Positions 8,233 to 17,743 of a stretch of DNA of 64,000 bases are shown piece by piece (position 1 is the first letter of the stretch; each line of letters opens with the position of its first letter). The notes under the pieces were generated by a model, which did not search any database, had not been told where the DNA came from, and saw only the letters and a program-made list of their open reading frames with translations. This DNA comes from G963678255 sp963678255 (GTDB taxonomy: Bacteria > Cloacimonadota > Cloacimonadia > Cloacimonadales > WRIO01): positions 248,001 to 312,000 of the forward strand of contig CAXXTW010000001.1 in the NCBI GenBank assembly GCA_963678255.2. Direction: 5' to 3'. A program made the position numbers and the translations under genes.

Positions 8233-9783
8233 CTATAAAGGAATATTCCCATGTTTACGAGGAGGATTAGTATCTTTTTTGGTTGCAAGCATTTCAAAAG
8301 CTCTAATTAATCTGAATCGTGTGCGGTTAGGTTCAATAATATCATCAACAAATCCTTTACTGGCTGCATTATATGGATTGGCAAATTTATCTCGATACTC
8401 TTCTTCTTTTTGCTTTAATACCTGTGTAGGATTCGATGCTTCTTTTACATCTTTTCGGAATATCACCTCTACTGCGCCTTGAGGACCCATGACTGCTATC
8501 TCAGCACTTGGCCATGCATAAACTACGTCTGCACGCATATGACGACTGTTCATCACACAATAAGCACCACCATATGCTTTTCTTAGTATAACTGTCACTT
8601 TGGGAACTGTAGCTTCTGCAAAGGCATAAAGAAGTTTGGCACCGTGTCTGATGATCCCATTATGCTCTTGATTTGATCCTGGTAAAAACCCAGGTACATC
8701 TTCCAATACTAACAAAGGAATATTAAATGCATCACAAAAACGAATAAATCGAGCTGCTTTAACTGAGGCATTGATATCAAGTACGCCTGCCAAGACCTTT
8801 GGTTGATTCGCTACGATTCCTATTGAATGACCATTTAATCTCGCAAAACCTACCACTATGTTCTGGGCAAATTGTTTGGCAACTTCTAAAAAATCACCTT
8901 CATCAACTAATATTTTTATAACATCATAAATATCATATGGTTTATTGGGATTATCTGGCATTAATCCAGTTAAACTGTCACACGAGCGGTCAACTGGATC
9001 TGATGTTGCCACTCTTGGGGCTTCTTCCATATTATTGGAGGGTAAAAATGATACCAATTTACGAATTAAAGTAATCGTCTCTTCTTCATTTTCAGTAATA
9101 AATTGTGCAACGCCACTCTTGGATGCATGCACTCTGGCTCCACCTAAATCTTCAGTAGTAATTGTTTCATTTAAAACAGTTTTAACAACCTTCGGACCCG
9201 TGACAAACATATAACTGTTCTGTTTGTCCATTATTACAAAATCTGTAATTGCTGGAGAATAAACTGCACCACCTGCACATGGTCCTAAAATTGCTGATAT
9301 CTGAGGTATGACGCCTGAAGCTTGAACATTTCTCCAAAATATTTCTGCGTATCCTGCTAAAGCATCGACACCTTCCTGTATCCTTGCTCCACCTGAATCA
9401 TTGAGACCTATTACAGGCGCCCCAACCTTCATGGCCATATCCATAATCTTGCATATCTTTTTGGCATAGGTGATCGATAGTGAACCACCAAAAACTGTAA
9501 AATCTTGTGAAAACACATAGACGACTCTTCCGTTTATTGTTGCGCAACCCGTTACAACACCATCACTTAAAACCTTTGAATTCTCCATTCCAAAATTAAC
9601 ACATTCATGTGTTACAAACATATCAAATTCTTCAAAACTATCCGGATCAACCAACAATTTGATCCTTTCTCTAGCAGTCAATTTTCCCTTTTCATGTTGC
9701 TCTGCTATACGCTTTTCTCCACCACCCAGATTTGCTTCTTCTCGTTTACGTCTGAGTTCCTGGATTTTGTTTTCAATTTCCAT
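8233..9783 (-). CDS. mmdA: Methylmalonyl-CoA decarboxylase alpha subunit (biotin-dependent carboxyltransferase)
   Basis: This 516-residue soluble protein has the acyl-CoA carboxyltransferase fold: 'GGSLSITYAKKICKIMDMAM', 'NDSGGARIQEGVDALAGY' and 'GPCAGGAVYSPA' in the N half, 'LEDVPGFLPG' and 'KAYGGAYCVMNSRHM' in the C half. It moves the carboxyl group from methylmalonyl-CoA to biotin on the carrier encoded two genes later. On its own it could equally be a propionyl-CoA carboxylase beta chain. The co-transcribed membrane beta subunit and gamma-like protein, and the lack of a biotin carboxylase gene, favour the Na+-pumping decarboxylase. GGAGG SD upstream of the ATG; first gene of the operon. 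Confidence 0.92.
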   Translation of the reverse strand: MEIENKIQELRRKREEANLGGGEKRIAEQHEKGKLTARERIKLLVDPDSFEEFDMFVTHECVNFGMENSKVLSDGVVTGCATINGRVVYVFSQDFTVFGGSLSITYAKKICKIMDMAMKVGAPVIGLNDSGGARIQEGVDALAGYAEIFWRNVQASGVIPQISAILGPCAGGAVYSPAITDFVIMDKQNSYMFVTGPKVVKTVLNETITTEDLGGARVHASKSGVAQFITENEEETITLIRKLVSFLPSNNMEEAPRVATSDPVDRSCDSLTGLMPDNPNKPYDIYDVIKILVDEGDFLEVAKQFAQNIVVGFARLNGHSIGIVANQPKVLAGVLDINASVKAARFIRFCDAFNIPLLVLEDVPGFLPGSNQEHNGIIRHGAKLLYAFAEATVPKVTVILRKAYGGAYCVMNSRHMRADVVYAWPSAEIAVMGPQGAVEVIFRKDVKEASNPTQVLKQKEEEYRDKFANPYNAASKGFVDDIIEPNRTRFRLIRAFEMLATKKDTNPPRKHGNIPL

Positions 9784-9821
9784 GGATCCTCCGAATTATT
9801 TTATTTTTTTTTCTACAAGAC

Positions 9822-9849
9822 ATCATAAATCAATATCTTAAATTGTCAA
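9822..9849 (-). promoter_or_regulatory. Promoter of the mmd operon
   Basis: On the minus strand, TTGACA (9844-9849) and TATGAT (9822-9827) are separated by 16 bp, about 40 bases upstream of the mmdA start. This is one of the best promoter matches in the window. Confidence 0.8.
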
Positions 9850-9909
9850 GCAAACTCGTTAACAATTTGGAATTATTGTTAATAACTCTCTCTTTATTCT
9901 AAGATTATC

Positions 9910-9937
9910 TTGACTTTTTCCTTTTTATCACTATACT
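9910..9937 (+). promoter_or_regulatory. Promoter of the receiver/binding-protein/kinase operon
   Basis: TTGACT (9910-9915) and TATACT (9932-9937) with a 16-bp spacer, followed by a GGGAGG SD and ATG at 9955. The TTG of the -35 is in frame with the gene and could be mistaken for a start codon. Confidence 0.75.
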
Positions 9938-9954
9938 TTATCTGGGAGGCTAAT

Positions 9955-10725
9955 ATGCCATTAAAATTTATTTATGAAAAACTCAAAAAAGCTAAAATTC
10001 TCATTGTTGATGATATCTCAGAAAACGTACAACTTATGGCTAATATCCTTCAAACTGAAAACTATTATGTTCTGGCTGCAACTTCAGGAGAACAAGCTTT
10101 AAAAATGGCTGAAATTAAGAAACCTGACCTCATTTTACTTGATATACAAATGCCTGTCATGGATGGATTTTCTGTCATTAAACTCTTTAAAGAAAACATA
10201 AATAACCTGACTATACCTGTTATTTTTTTGACTGCAAGAACGGATACCGAGGACATCATAAAAGGATTCCAGGCTGGTGCTGTTGACTACATTACTAAAC
10301 CTTTTCAATCTGCTGAATTATTAGCTCGTATTAAAAACCATTTGATTATGAAATTCTCTCTCGATTTTATTCTAACTCAAAATGAGTTCTTAAACCAAAA
10401 AAACCTTGAATTAGAAAAAGCCTATAAAAACCTTAAAGAAGAACAACAAAAAGTGATTGATATGGAAAAATTAAAATCTGTCTTAGCCATGGCTGTGACA
10501 ACCAATCATGAATTAAACCAACCCTTGACAGTGATTCAAGGAAATATTGAAATGTTAACTATTAAATTTGTGGAACTTCTTAATGATAAACATGTAAAAA
10601 AGATTATTGAATCTATCGATGATATTATTGATAAAATGAATAAATTTGCAAACTTTGATAAAATTACTTTCAAAAAATATTGTAATGATATTGATATGAT
10701 AGAATTTGACGATATCAATGATTAA
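9955..10725 (+). CDS. Response-regulator receiver domain joined to a histidine-kinase dimerisation (DHp) domain without ATPase
   Basis: I start at the ATG with GGGAGG seven bases upstream, giving 256 residues. Residues 10-130 are a complete CheY-like receiver: acidic pair 'VDD' at 18-20, phosphoacceptor Asp63 in 'DLILLDIQMP', and Lys115 in 'ITKPF'. A coiled-coil linker follows (about 145-175), then a HisKA-like helix with 'TTNHELNQPL' (His185) and a second helix. The chain ends without any ATP-binding domain. The His could accept phosphate from a partner or act as a phosphatase surface. It is first in an operon with a binding protein and a hybrid kinase, its obvious partner. Confidence 0.8.
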   Translation: MPLKFIYEKLKKAKILIVDDISENVQLMANILQTENYYVLAATSGEQALKMAEIKKPDLILLDIQMPVMDGFSVIKLFKENINNLTIPVIFLTARTDTEDIIKGFQAGAVDYITKPFQSAELLARIKNHLIMKFSLDFILTQNEFLNQKNLELEKAYKNLKEEQQKVIDMEKLKSVLAMAVTTNHELNQPLTVIQGNIEMLTIKFVELLNDKHVKKIIESIDDIIDKMNKFANFDKITFKKYCNDIDMIEFDDIND

Positions 10726-10761
10726 ACACTATTTTTTGCTTTTCTATGGGATGGTTTAAAA

Positions 10762-12024
10762 ATGAAAAATGGACTTATAACTTTATTTTGCTTTATACTT
10801 TTATTAATGACTACCTGTAAAATCAAGAATAACTCTTCTAATAATGAAATTTTAATTGGAGCCATCTATCCAATTTCTGGCAACAATAAAGCAATTATTC
10901 AGGAAACCATCTCGGGGTTAGATTTAGCTACTGAAATTATTAACAACCAATATGACCTTGATTTACCACTTGCCCAAAAAGAAGGGTTATCTGGAAAACA
11001 GGGAAAATCTATCCGAATCATTTATAAAGATTATGGGAATCAACCTGAAAAAGTAATTGAATTAGTAGATCAATTGGTAAAGAAAGATAAAGTGTCTGCA
11101 ATCATTGGTTGTTATCAAAGCAGTGCAACAACACTAGCTAGCGAAAGAGCTGAAATACTAGGAATTCCCTTTATAAATTTCGAATCTACCTCCCCAGTTC
11201 TTACAAAAAGAGGGTTAAAATACTTTTTTCGAACCACCCCTGATGATGATATCTTTGCTAAATACTTTTTCCTCTTTTTAAATGACTTAAGAGATAAATT
11301 TCATTTTAATAAAAACTTTATCGTCTTTTATGAAAATACTGTATGGGGCACAGGTGTTGCTAACGCTGAATTAAAAAATGCTCAACGTTTTAACTTTTCT
11401 CTAAAAAATGATATCTCCTACAACCCAAATCAAAAAACATTTACCTCTGAAATGAATCTAATAAAATCTTCCATGCCAACAATAATTATGCAGGCTTCTT
11501 ACGATGAAGATGCTGTTTTAACCATGAAAGATTATAAAAAGCTTAACATTAATCCCTTAGCTATCTTGGCTATGGATGCTGGATTCTTAAGTCCTTACTT
11601 TATTCAACAACTTGGATCTGATGCAAATTATGTTATCAGTAGAGATATTTGGGCAATAGATATTTGTGAAAAAAAACCTCTTGCTAAAACAATTAATGAC
11701 CTTTACTATTTGAGAAATAATAGAAACCTTTCAGGTATTTCTGCTCGTTCTTTTACTGGTCTCTATACTGTAGCAGAAGCTTTTAATAAAGCAAATTCAT
11801 TAAAACCTCACGATATCATTCAATCCTTTAAAACTCTTTATATCCCGTCTGAGTATCTAATTGTACCTTGGGATGGTATCAAATTTGATGAGTATGGTCA
11901 GAATATCTTAGGAAAAGGAATCATTGTCCAAATCCAAAACGGAAAATATTATACTGTCTGGCCACCAAATTTAGCTGTCAAAAATGTAGTTTATCCTTTT
12001 CCAGAATGGGGTAAAAGAAAATGA
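10762..12024 (+). CDS. Type I periplasmic binding protein (Leu/Ile/Val-binding family)
   Basis: This 420-residue exported protein has a signal peptide (1-19) ending in 'LLMTTC', an atypical lipobox, so lipidation is uncertain. The body has the branched-chain amino-acid receptor pattern: 'ILIGAIYPISGNNK' at about 30, 'VSAIIGCYQSSATTLASERAEILGIPFINFESTSP', and later 'KYFFRTTPDDDIFAKYF' and 'RSFTGLYTVAEAF'. No ABC permease or ATPase gene is nearby. Its stop overlaps the start of the hybrid kinase gene (ATGA), so it most likely senses a small molecule for that kinase rather than feeding a transporter. The ligand cannot be read from sequence. Confidence 0.85.
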   Translation: MKNGLITLFCFILLLMTTCKIKNNSSNNEILIGAIYPISGNNKAIIQETISGLDLATEIINNQYDLDLPLAQKEGLSGKQGKSIRIIYKDYGNQPEKVIELVDQLVKKDKVSAIIGCYQSSATTLASERAEILGIPFINFESTSPVLTKRGLKYFFRTTPDDDIFAKYFFLFLNDLRDKFHFNKNFIVFYENTVWGTGVANAELKNAQRFNFSLKNDISYNPNQKTFTSEMNLIKSSMPTIIMQASYDEDAVLTMKDYKKLNINPLAILAMDAGFLSPYFIQQLGSDANYVISRDIWAIDICEKKPLAKTINDLYYLRNNRNLSGISARSFTGLYTVAEAFNKANSLKPHDIIQSFKTLYIPSEYLIVPWDGIKFDEYGQNILGKGIIVQIQNGKYYTVWPPNLAVKNVVYPFPEWGKRK

Positions 12025-15000
12025 CACTCAATTACTTTAAAATTTCTAATCACTTAAAAAATCAAGGGATTGCTGATAAAATCTTTAGACTCCTGTTTTT
12101 ATTTGGAATTATTCCTTTATGCGTTATGACTGTTATCTTTATCTTTATTTACTTCCAAATCAAACTAAATCACCTGAATATTCATCAACTTGAGTTAACA
12201 AACTCCATCCGTAATGAAATTAATGCTTATATTGATCGTACTGAGAGTGAATTAAATCTAATTGCCAATTCTTTTCAGGTTAAAGACATTGACGACAGGC
12301 AATTAAAGCTAAACGCTATTAAAATCATGTATAATAGCCAGGAATATGATTTTGTGACTGTTTATAACTCTAAAGGAAAAGCACGTATCCAAGTTTCCAG
12401 ATATCATTCTTTTAATAATGATGATTTAGAGGTATTAAGTCCATATATCATAAAATTATTATTAAATAATCAGCCTTTCCTTTCAGATATCACTATATCA
12501 AAATATAACACTTTCCCCTATCTGTTCTATTATACACCAATTTTTGATGCTCAGGAAAACTTCATTGGAGCAATTAAAATTGGTATTAATATCTCTAAAT
12601 ATTGGGGGTTTTTAGCAAAATTTGACATCCCAAATTACTATGATATCTATGTTATTGACCAACAAGGTATTTTAATTGCCTATCGTAATATTTCTGCTAT
12701 TCTTCAAAAAAAAGATTTGTCCCATCTAAAAATTGTTAAAAACTTCTTGAATAAACAATACGGCGTTTTTCATTATATAGGATTTAATAATAAACTGGTC
12801 ATTGGAGCAACAAAACTTATTGATAAAACAAACTGGGGGATTATCGTTGAAGTCCCTTATCAAAAAGCTTTTAAAGATCTTCCTTTTATTTTCATTTTCG
12901 CTTTGATTATTCTGCTATCTACTGTTTTCTTTGCTTTTTACTTTGGTTTTAATTTCAGTAATAAAAATATTGTCGAACCTCTTATTGTTCTAGAAAAAGA
13001 AACTAAACTCATTTCTGAAGGTAATTATAACAGTAAAATTGTTAAACACTATGATTCTGAAATTGGTCAACTCGCAGATTCTTTCAATCATATGGTTTCA
13101 AAAATAAACGAACAAACCGAAACTATCTATAAAAGTGAAAGAAAATTTAAAGCTATTTTTAACCAAACTTTTCAATTTAGTGCCTTACTCTCTTTACAAG
13201 GCATTCTCTTGGAAATTAATAAAACTGCTTTAGACTTTGTTGGAAAAGAAGAAAAAGATGAAATTGGAAAATACTTTTGGGAAACCAGCTTTTGGAGAAA
13301 ATCATATGAATCCGTTTTAGCTCTAAAAAAAGCTTTTGAAGAAGCAAAAAAGGGCAATCTGTCTCATTATGAAGTCATTCATTATGATAAATATGACAAC
13401 CGTTGTTTTATTGATTTCTCTTTAAAACCTTTTTATGATGAAGATGGCCAGGTTAGCCTGCTTATTGCTGAAGGAAGAGATATCACCGATAGAAAAAATA
13501 CAGAAGAACTCATACAAATTACGAATAAAGACCTCGAACGAAGAGTTAATGAAAGAACAAAAGAATTACAATTTGCAAACCTTGAATTGATAATTGCTAA
13601 AAATGATGCTGATAGTGCTAATAATGCTAAATCTGAATTCCTTGCCAATATGAGCCATGAAATCAGAACCCCTATGAATGCTGTTCTAGGCTTTTCTGAA
13701 TTATTGGAAAAATACGTAACTGACCCAAAAGCTGTAAATTTCTTAAATGGTATCAAAACTAGTGGAATTAACCTTTTAAGAATAATTAATGATATCCTAG
13801 ATTTATCTAAAATCGAAGCAGGAAAACTACTCATTGAATACAACCCTGTAAATCTCTTTAAAATTGGAAAAGAGATCTCTCAAATTTTTGAATTGAAAAT
13901 TAAAGAAAAAAACTTATCTTTTAAACTAACTTTTGATGATGATCTTCCTGATTCTGTCATACTTGATGAAACCAGACTTAGACAAATTCTTTTAAATCTT
14001 GTCGGGAATGCTGTTAAATTTACCGATAATGGGAATATTTCCTTACACTTCCTTCCACTTAATACTGATTTAAATCATAGTGTTTTCGACTTAATTATTA
14101 ATGTGTCAGACACTGGCATTGGCATTAACCAAAACCAACTTAATCTTATTTTTGATTCTTTTCAACAACAAGATGGTCAAAACAATCGTAAATATGGTGG
14201 AACTGGGTTGGGATTAACTATATCAAAACGTTTAGCTGAAATGATGAAAGGAATTATCTCTGTTGAAAGCACTGTAAACAAAGGTTCTGTTTTTACTTTA
14301 ACTTTAAAAAATGTTCAAATTTGTTCTTTAATGGTTAGCTCTGATCAAGATATTAACTTACAAAATGTAAATTACACTTTCAATAATGAAAATATCCTAC
14401 TGGTTGAAGATATAGAATCAAATAGATTGGTGGTTAAGAGCTTTCTTGAAGAACATTCTCTTAATATTATTGAAGCTGTACATGGATTAGAAGCAATTGA
14501 AATATTAAAAAAAATTAAACCAGATCTGATTCTTCTCGATATTATGCTACCTTTTATGAATGGATTTCAAATTTATGATTTTATTCAAAATAATGATGAA
14601 TTAAAAAATACACCCGTTATTGCTATCACGGCTACTTCTATTGAATCTGAAATCAATAAAATTTTAACGACGTTTTCTGATTATATAAGAAAACCTGTCT
14701 CTAAAAAACAATTGTTAAAAGCTATTTCAAATTATATCAAACCACAAAAGATAAGTGTTTTAGAAGATAAAAAAGCTGAGTCTCCATTTCTTCAGACCTT
14801 AACAAAAGAATTCTTGATTCTCATAAAAAAAACTTTTTCAAATAAATGGACTCTTGTTGATGAAATGAGATCTAATGATGATGTGATAAATTTTGCTCTG
14901 GAACTAAATAACTTTGCTCGTATTAATAACAATTCCATTCTTCATCTTTTTGCTGAGGATCTGGAATCAGCCTGCAAAACCTTCGATTTGGTCAAAATGA

Positions 15001-15038
15001 ATCAACTCTTAGATCAGTTTAAACAGATTATATCCTAA
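12021..15038 (+). CDS. Hybrid sensor histidine kinase (dCACHE-HAMP-PAS-HisKA-HATPase-receiver)
   Basis: The protein has 1005 residues. Membrane helices lie at about 22-47 and 287-311 and bracket a roughly 240-residue periplasmic double-CACHE region. HAMP covers about 313-365. A PAS domain (about 370-490) precedes a coiled coil, HisKA with 'MSHEIRTPMN' (His546), a HATPase (about 650-765, N box 'LLNLVGNAVKF', G boxes 'SDTGIGI' and 'YGGTGLGLTI'), and a receiver (about 790-910, Asp840, 'RKPVSKKQ'). A helical tail of about 90 residues resembles the end of other hybrid kinases but shows no clear HPt histidine. Translational coupling with the binding-protein gene suggests that protein docks on the periplasmic domain. 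Output could pass to the receiver-DHp protein. Confidence 0.93.
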   Translation: MTLNYFKISNHLKNQGIADKIFRLLFLFGIIPLCVMTVIFIFIYFQIKLNHLNIHQLELTNSIRNEINAYIDRTESELNLIANSFQVKDIDDRQLKLNAIKIMYNSQEYDFVTVYNSKGKARIQVSRYHSFNNDDLEVLSPYIIKLLLNNQPFLSDITISKYNTFPYLFYYTPIFDAQENFIGAIKIGINISKYWGFLAKFDIPNYYDIYVIDQQGILIAYRNISAILQKKDLSHLKIVKNFLNKQYGVFHYIGFNNKLVIGATKLIDKTNWGIIVEVPYQKAFKDLPFIFIFALIILLSTVFFAFYFGFNFSNKNIVEPLIVLEKETKLISEGNYNSKIVKHYDSEIGQLADSFNHMVSKINEQTETIYKSERKFKAIFNQTFQFSALLSLQGILLEINKTALDFVGKEEKDEIGKYFWETSFWRKSYESVLALKKAFEEAKKGNLSHYEVIHYDKYDNRCFIDFSLKPFYDEDGQVSLLIAEGRDITDRKNTEELIQITNKDLERRVNERTKELQFANLELIIAKNDADSANNAKSEFLANMSHEIRTPMNAVLGFSELLEKYVTDPKAVNFLNGIKTSGINLLRIINDILDLSKIEAGKLLIEYNPVNLFKIGKEISQIFELKIKEKNLSFKLTFDDDLPDSVILDETRLRQILLNLVGNAVKFTDNGNISLHFLPLNTDLNHSVFDLIINVSDTGIGINQNQLNLIFDSFQQQDGQNNRKYGGTGLGLTISKRLAEMMKGIISVESTVNKGSVFTLTLKNVQICSLMVSSDQDINLQNVNYTFNNENILLVEDIESNRLVVKSFLEEHSLNIIEAVHGLEAIEILKKIKPDLILLDIMLPFMNGFQIYDFIQNNDELKNTPVIAITATSIESEINKILTTFSDYIRKPVSKKQLLKAISNYIKPQKISVLEDKKAESPFLQTLTKEFLILIKKTFSNKWTLVDEMRSNDDVINFALELNNFARINNNSILHLFAEDLESACKTFDLVKMNQLLDQFKQIIS

Positions 15039-15039
15039 G

Positions 15040-15483
15040 TTATTTTCGTTCTACTCTTGTCCAATAGCTGGTTCTTCCAATTAATGAAACTCCAATAAAT
15101 CCACGTAATTCTATTCTATCTTTAGAAGATAATGCAAGTTTTACATCATAGGTCTTACCATTCTTTGGGTCATAAATCTTACCACCAGACCACTTATTTT
15201 TACCTTGATAAGCAAGATTAGACAATATTACTAAATTGACTAAAGGTTTATTTCTCAAACCCTCTTTGGGGTTTTTTGTATCTGTAGTAGCTTTCCCATT
15301 TTCATCTGTAGATTCTTTAAGCCAAATTATCTTACCATAATAATTTTGATCTTTCTTATAGATCTCAACAACACTCTTATCATTTTCAGTTAGCCATTTA
15401 CCACAAATCAAATCACTTTCTTCAGAAAATAGTATAACACTAAAAAACACTAAAATTAAAACACTTACAATTGCTCTTTTCAT
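15040..15483 (-). CDS. Secreted DUF2147 family protein
   Basis: The protein has 147 residues with a signal peptide (1-20, 'VLILVFFSVILFSEE'). The mature part has the DUF2147 pattern: 'GKWLTENDKSVVEIYKKDQNYYGKI' near the start, 'NPKEGLRNKPLVNLVILSNL' in the middle, 'GGKIYDPKNGKTY' and a C-terminal 'LRGFIGVSLIGRTSYWTRV'. The family is a small periplasmic beta-barrel-like fold of unknown function. It converges on the kinase gene, whose stop is only two bases away, and no terminator separates them. Confidence 0.85.
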   Translation of the reverse strand: MKRAIVSVLILVFFSVILFSEESDLICGKWLTENDKSVVEIYKKDQNYYGKIIWLKESTDENGKATTDTKNPKEGLRNKPLVNLVILSNLAYQGKNKWSGGKIYDPKNGKTYDVKLALSSKDRIELRGFIGVSLIGRTSYWTRVERK

Positions 15484-15506
15484 TTTAACCTTCCCTTCTT
15501 TTTTGA

Positions 15507-15534
15507 AGATTATTCAAATTCGTAGAACTGTCAA
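15507..15534 (-). promoter_or_regulatory. Promoter of the DUF2147 gene
   Basis: Minus-strand TTGACA (15529-15534), 16-bp spacer, TAATCT (15507-15512). The -35 is preceded by AAATTC, as in two other promoters of the window. Confidence 0.55.
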
Positions 15535-15564
15535 GAATTTATTGATACTTTTGGTTCATTTAAT

Positions 15565-15601
15565 AAAAAAAAAGCAGCTAGCATTTTATTACTAGCTGCT
15601 T
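15565..15601 (-). terminator. Rho-independent terminator of the parvulin gene
   Basis: A 10-bp stem (AAGCAGCTAG with CTAGCTGCTT) and a 10-base loop, followed on the minus strand by nine T. It lies 16 bases after the stop of the parvulin gene. Confidence 0.9.
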
Positions 15602-15616
15602 AAATTGTATAATGAT

Positions 15617-17686
15617 TTAATCTTTCAATATGTTAGTAGGGTCAATATCACCTTTGATTGTCTGAATCATAAATTGTGCAGATTCATTCAAATCACCTGT
15701 AGGCCATTTTTTTATCATGTCTTCAAACAAAATGAGAGCTTTGTCATTATCTTTAATATCTTCAGAATATACAAAAGCTTTCATAAACCAAGCTTTATAA
15801 TCATCTACTCCATTGGCATATTCTTTGATTATTTGATCATAAAAGAAAATAGCTTCTTTATAGTTACAAGCTTCCTGAGCATTTTTTGCACTTTCAAATA
15901 ATTCTTGAACTGGAATGTTTTGCGTAATAAGATCGTTATAAACAACTACTTTAAACTGTTCACGAAGTCTTGTTTTTAACTCTTCAAAATTTGCTTGGGC
16001 TTTTATGCGTTTTGCATTATTTTCTACTGATGTTTTTACCTGTGGATCACTCAATGGTTTAGCAGATTCAGGGCTATCTAGAGTAATATAGAAAACGATT
16101 ATTTGATCCTTTGTATTCTTTAGAATTGGACTAACTTCGCCTACTTTTAATTCCCAAACAGCTTTGTTATAATTTTCATCATTCCCAATCCCAGGAATAA
16201 TTTTATTATTATATATATTCTCAATAATACCATCTTTATCTTTGATTATCGACATCTTGTTAAATAAATCAACAATCTTATCTTCTTTATTATTCTTTAC
16301 TAACTTTATCAGTTTTTTACGAGCTTTCTCTGCACTTTTTTCATCAGCAAAAACAAATTGTTTTATATTTCTGTATGCATTAATTGAAAAAGACTTTTTA
16401 TTGGTATTGTAATAATTCTCAACATCTGCCTGAGTTGTAATAGCTTTATCCCATACTTCACGTTGATAAAGTTCTCTTAATATAGTATTCTTCTTTACTT
16501 GGATTACTTCAGGTTCATTCTTTAATAATTCTTCATAACCTTTTGCAATTGCTTCTGCATAAAATATTCTGGAATCAATTTCACTTTTAAGTGCTGAGAG
16601 TCTCATTTTAGGATTCGTAACATCTAAACGTTCCATTTGATATTTTTGTTGTAATACCTCTGAAGCTTGTTTAAAAGTCATTCTTATCTGATCATTGGTT
16701 GAATTTACTATTATTTCGCTATTTTGAGAAGCAGATAATTTGGCGAAATCAGTATTTTCAAGAATTGAGTCTGAAAATGTCACAGAATATTTAGTTCTTA
16801 ATTCATTTAATTTTGCAGTGGATAATTCGTTTTCTTGTGAAAATCTTACTCTGTTTTCAATGTCGTTTTTAACTTCAGCAAATTCCTTTTGAATTTCTTT
16901 TTCATGTTGAATTTTTTTGAAGAAATGAATTCCTGTTGATGTTGTATATGGTCCATATACCTTGCTTGTATCTGGTGTTGCAAAAATCAGTTCATCTAAT
17001 TCAGGATCATGACCAATTCCTGTGATAAATTTATTATGTCTAATGGCATTGATTATACCTTTTTTCTTGGCTGAATACTCATTAACTGAATATTCTTCAA
17101 TCAAACGGGTAAAATCCTTCCCCTTGTTCAGTTCAGAACTTATAAAAGTAGCAACTGAATCATTTTTAGCTTGTAGATGTATGATAGTTATCTTTGGAGC
17201 AACTAAATAATTATTTTTATTCTTGTTATAATAATCATTTAATACTTTTTCAGATATAACAATCTTGCTAGTAATTTCTTTTTTGATAAATTGATCTGTA
17301 TAAATATTCTTTAAGGCACTTTCTACAGATTTCTTTACAGTTGGTTCCTGATCAATACCCAATCGAATAGCTTCTTGATAGAATAAATCTTCAACGACCA
17401 TCATATCTAAAATCTGGGATTGACCTTCTTTGGTTTTGTAACGAGAAGCATACATCGGAGGGATTTTTGCTAATCGTTCTCTAAGATCTCTCTTAGTTAT
17501 CTTAATATTTTGGCCTTCTGCAAGAATCGTATCTTGAACAGCAGGTACGACAGCCTTAACCTCAATAGGCTTGGGTGTTTGTTTTTTAGATACAGGTTTT
17601 TTGCTTTTTGCTTCGATGGATATTGAAGTGAAAATAAAGCCTGCGACTAATAATGAAGTCAGAACTTTACTGAACTTATAAGTCAT
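15617..17686 (-). CDS. Periplasmic peptidyl-prolyl isomerase with two parvulin-like domains and C-terminal TPR
   Basis: This 689-residue protein has a signal peptide (1-26). A SurA-like N-terminal chaperone region ('DLRERLAKIPPMYASRYKT', about 66-150) is followed by a parvulin domain around 155-265 ('APKITIIHLQAKND', 'TSTGIHFFKKI') and a second rotamase-like domain around 405-525. The tail (about 595-680) reads as tetratricopeptide repeats ('YKEAIFFYDQIIKEYAN', 'DNDKALILFEDMIKKWP'). Such proteins assist folding of outer-membrane or secreted proteins. The second domain is divergent and may be structural only. Downstream of its own promoter; GGAG SD before the ATG. Confidence 0.85.
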   Translation of the reverse strand: MTYKFSKVLTSLLVAGFIFTSISIEAKSKKPVSKKQTPKPIEVKAVVPAVQDTILAEGQNIKITKRDLRERLAKIPPMYASRYKTKEGQSQILDMMVVEDLFYQEAIRLGIDQEPTVKKSVESALKNIYTDQFIKKEITSKIVISEKVLNDYYNKNKNNYLVAPKITIIHLQAKNDSVATFISSELNKGKDFTRLIEEYSVNEYSAKKKGIINAIRHNKFITGIGHDPELDELIFATPDTSKVYGPYTTSTGIHFFKKIQHEKEIQKEFAEVKNDIENRVRFSQENELSTAKLNELRTKYSVTFSDSILENTDFAKLSASQNSEIIVNSTNDQIRMTFKQASEVLQQKYQMERLDVTNPKMRLSALKSEIDSRIFYAEAIAKGYEELLKNEPEVIQVKKNTILRELYQREVWDKAITTQADVENYYNTNKKSFSINAYRNIKQFVFADEKSAEKARKKLIKLVKNNKEDKIVDLFNKMSIIKDKDGIIENIYNNKIIPGIGNDENYNKAVWELKVGEVSPILKNTKDQIIVFYITLDSPESAKPLSDPQVKTSVENNAKRIKAQANFEELKTRLREQFKVVVYNDLITQNIPVQELFESAKNAQEACNYKEAIFFYDQIIKEYANGVDDYKAWFMKAFVYSEDIKDNDKALILFEDMIKKWPTGDLNESAQFMIQTIKGDIDPTNILKD

Positions 17687-17743
17687 TTTTCTCTCCTTAC
17701 AATCTTATTTTTGAGAGGTTTCCCCCTAAAAACCAGTGATTAC

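Noticed and set aside
9910..9954. TTG start giving a 15-residue N-terminal extension of the receiver-DHp protein
   Set aside because: The TTG is part of the -35 box, and a -10 and strong SD lie between it and the ATG at 9955.
10762..12024. Branched-chain amino-acid ABC importer component
   Set aside because: No permease or ATPase gene is nearby and the gene overlaps a kinase gene.
13433..13843. Long minus-strand frame opposite the hybrid kinase
   Set aside because: It is antisense to the well-defined HisKA region, with no SD or recognisable protein; a shadow of AT-rich coding DNA.
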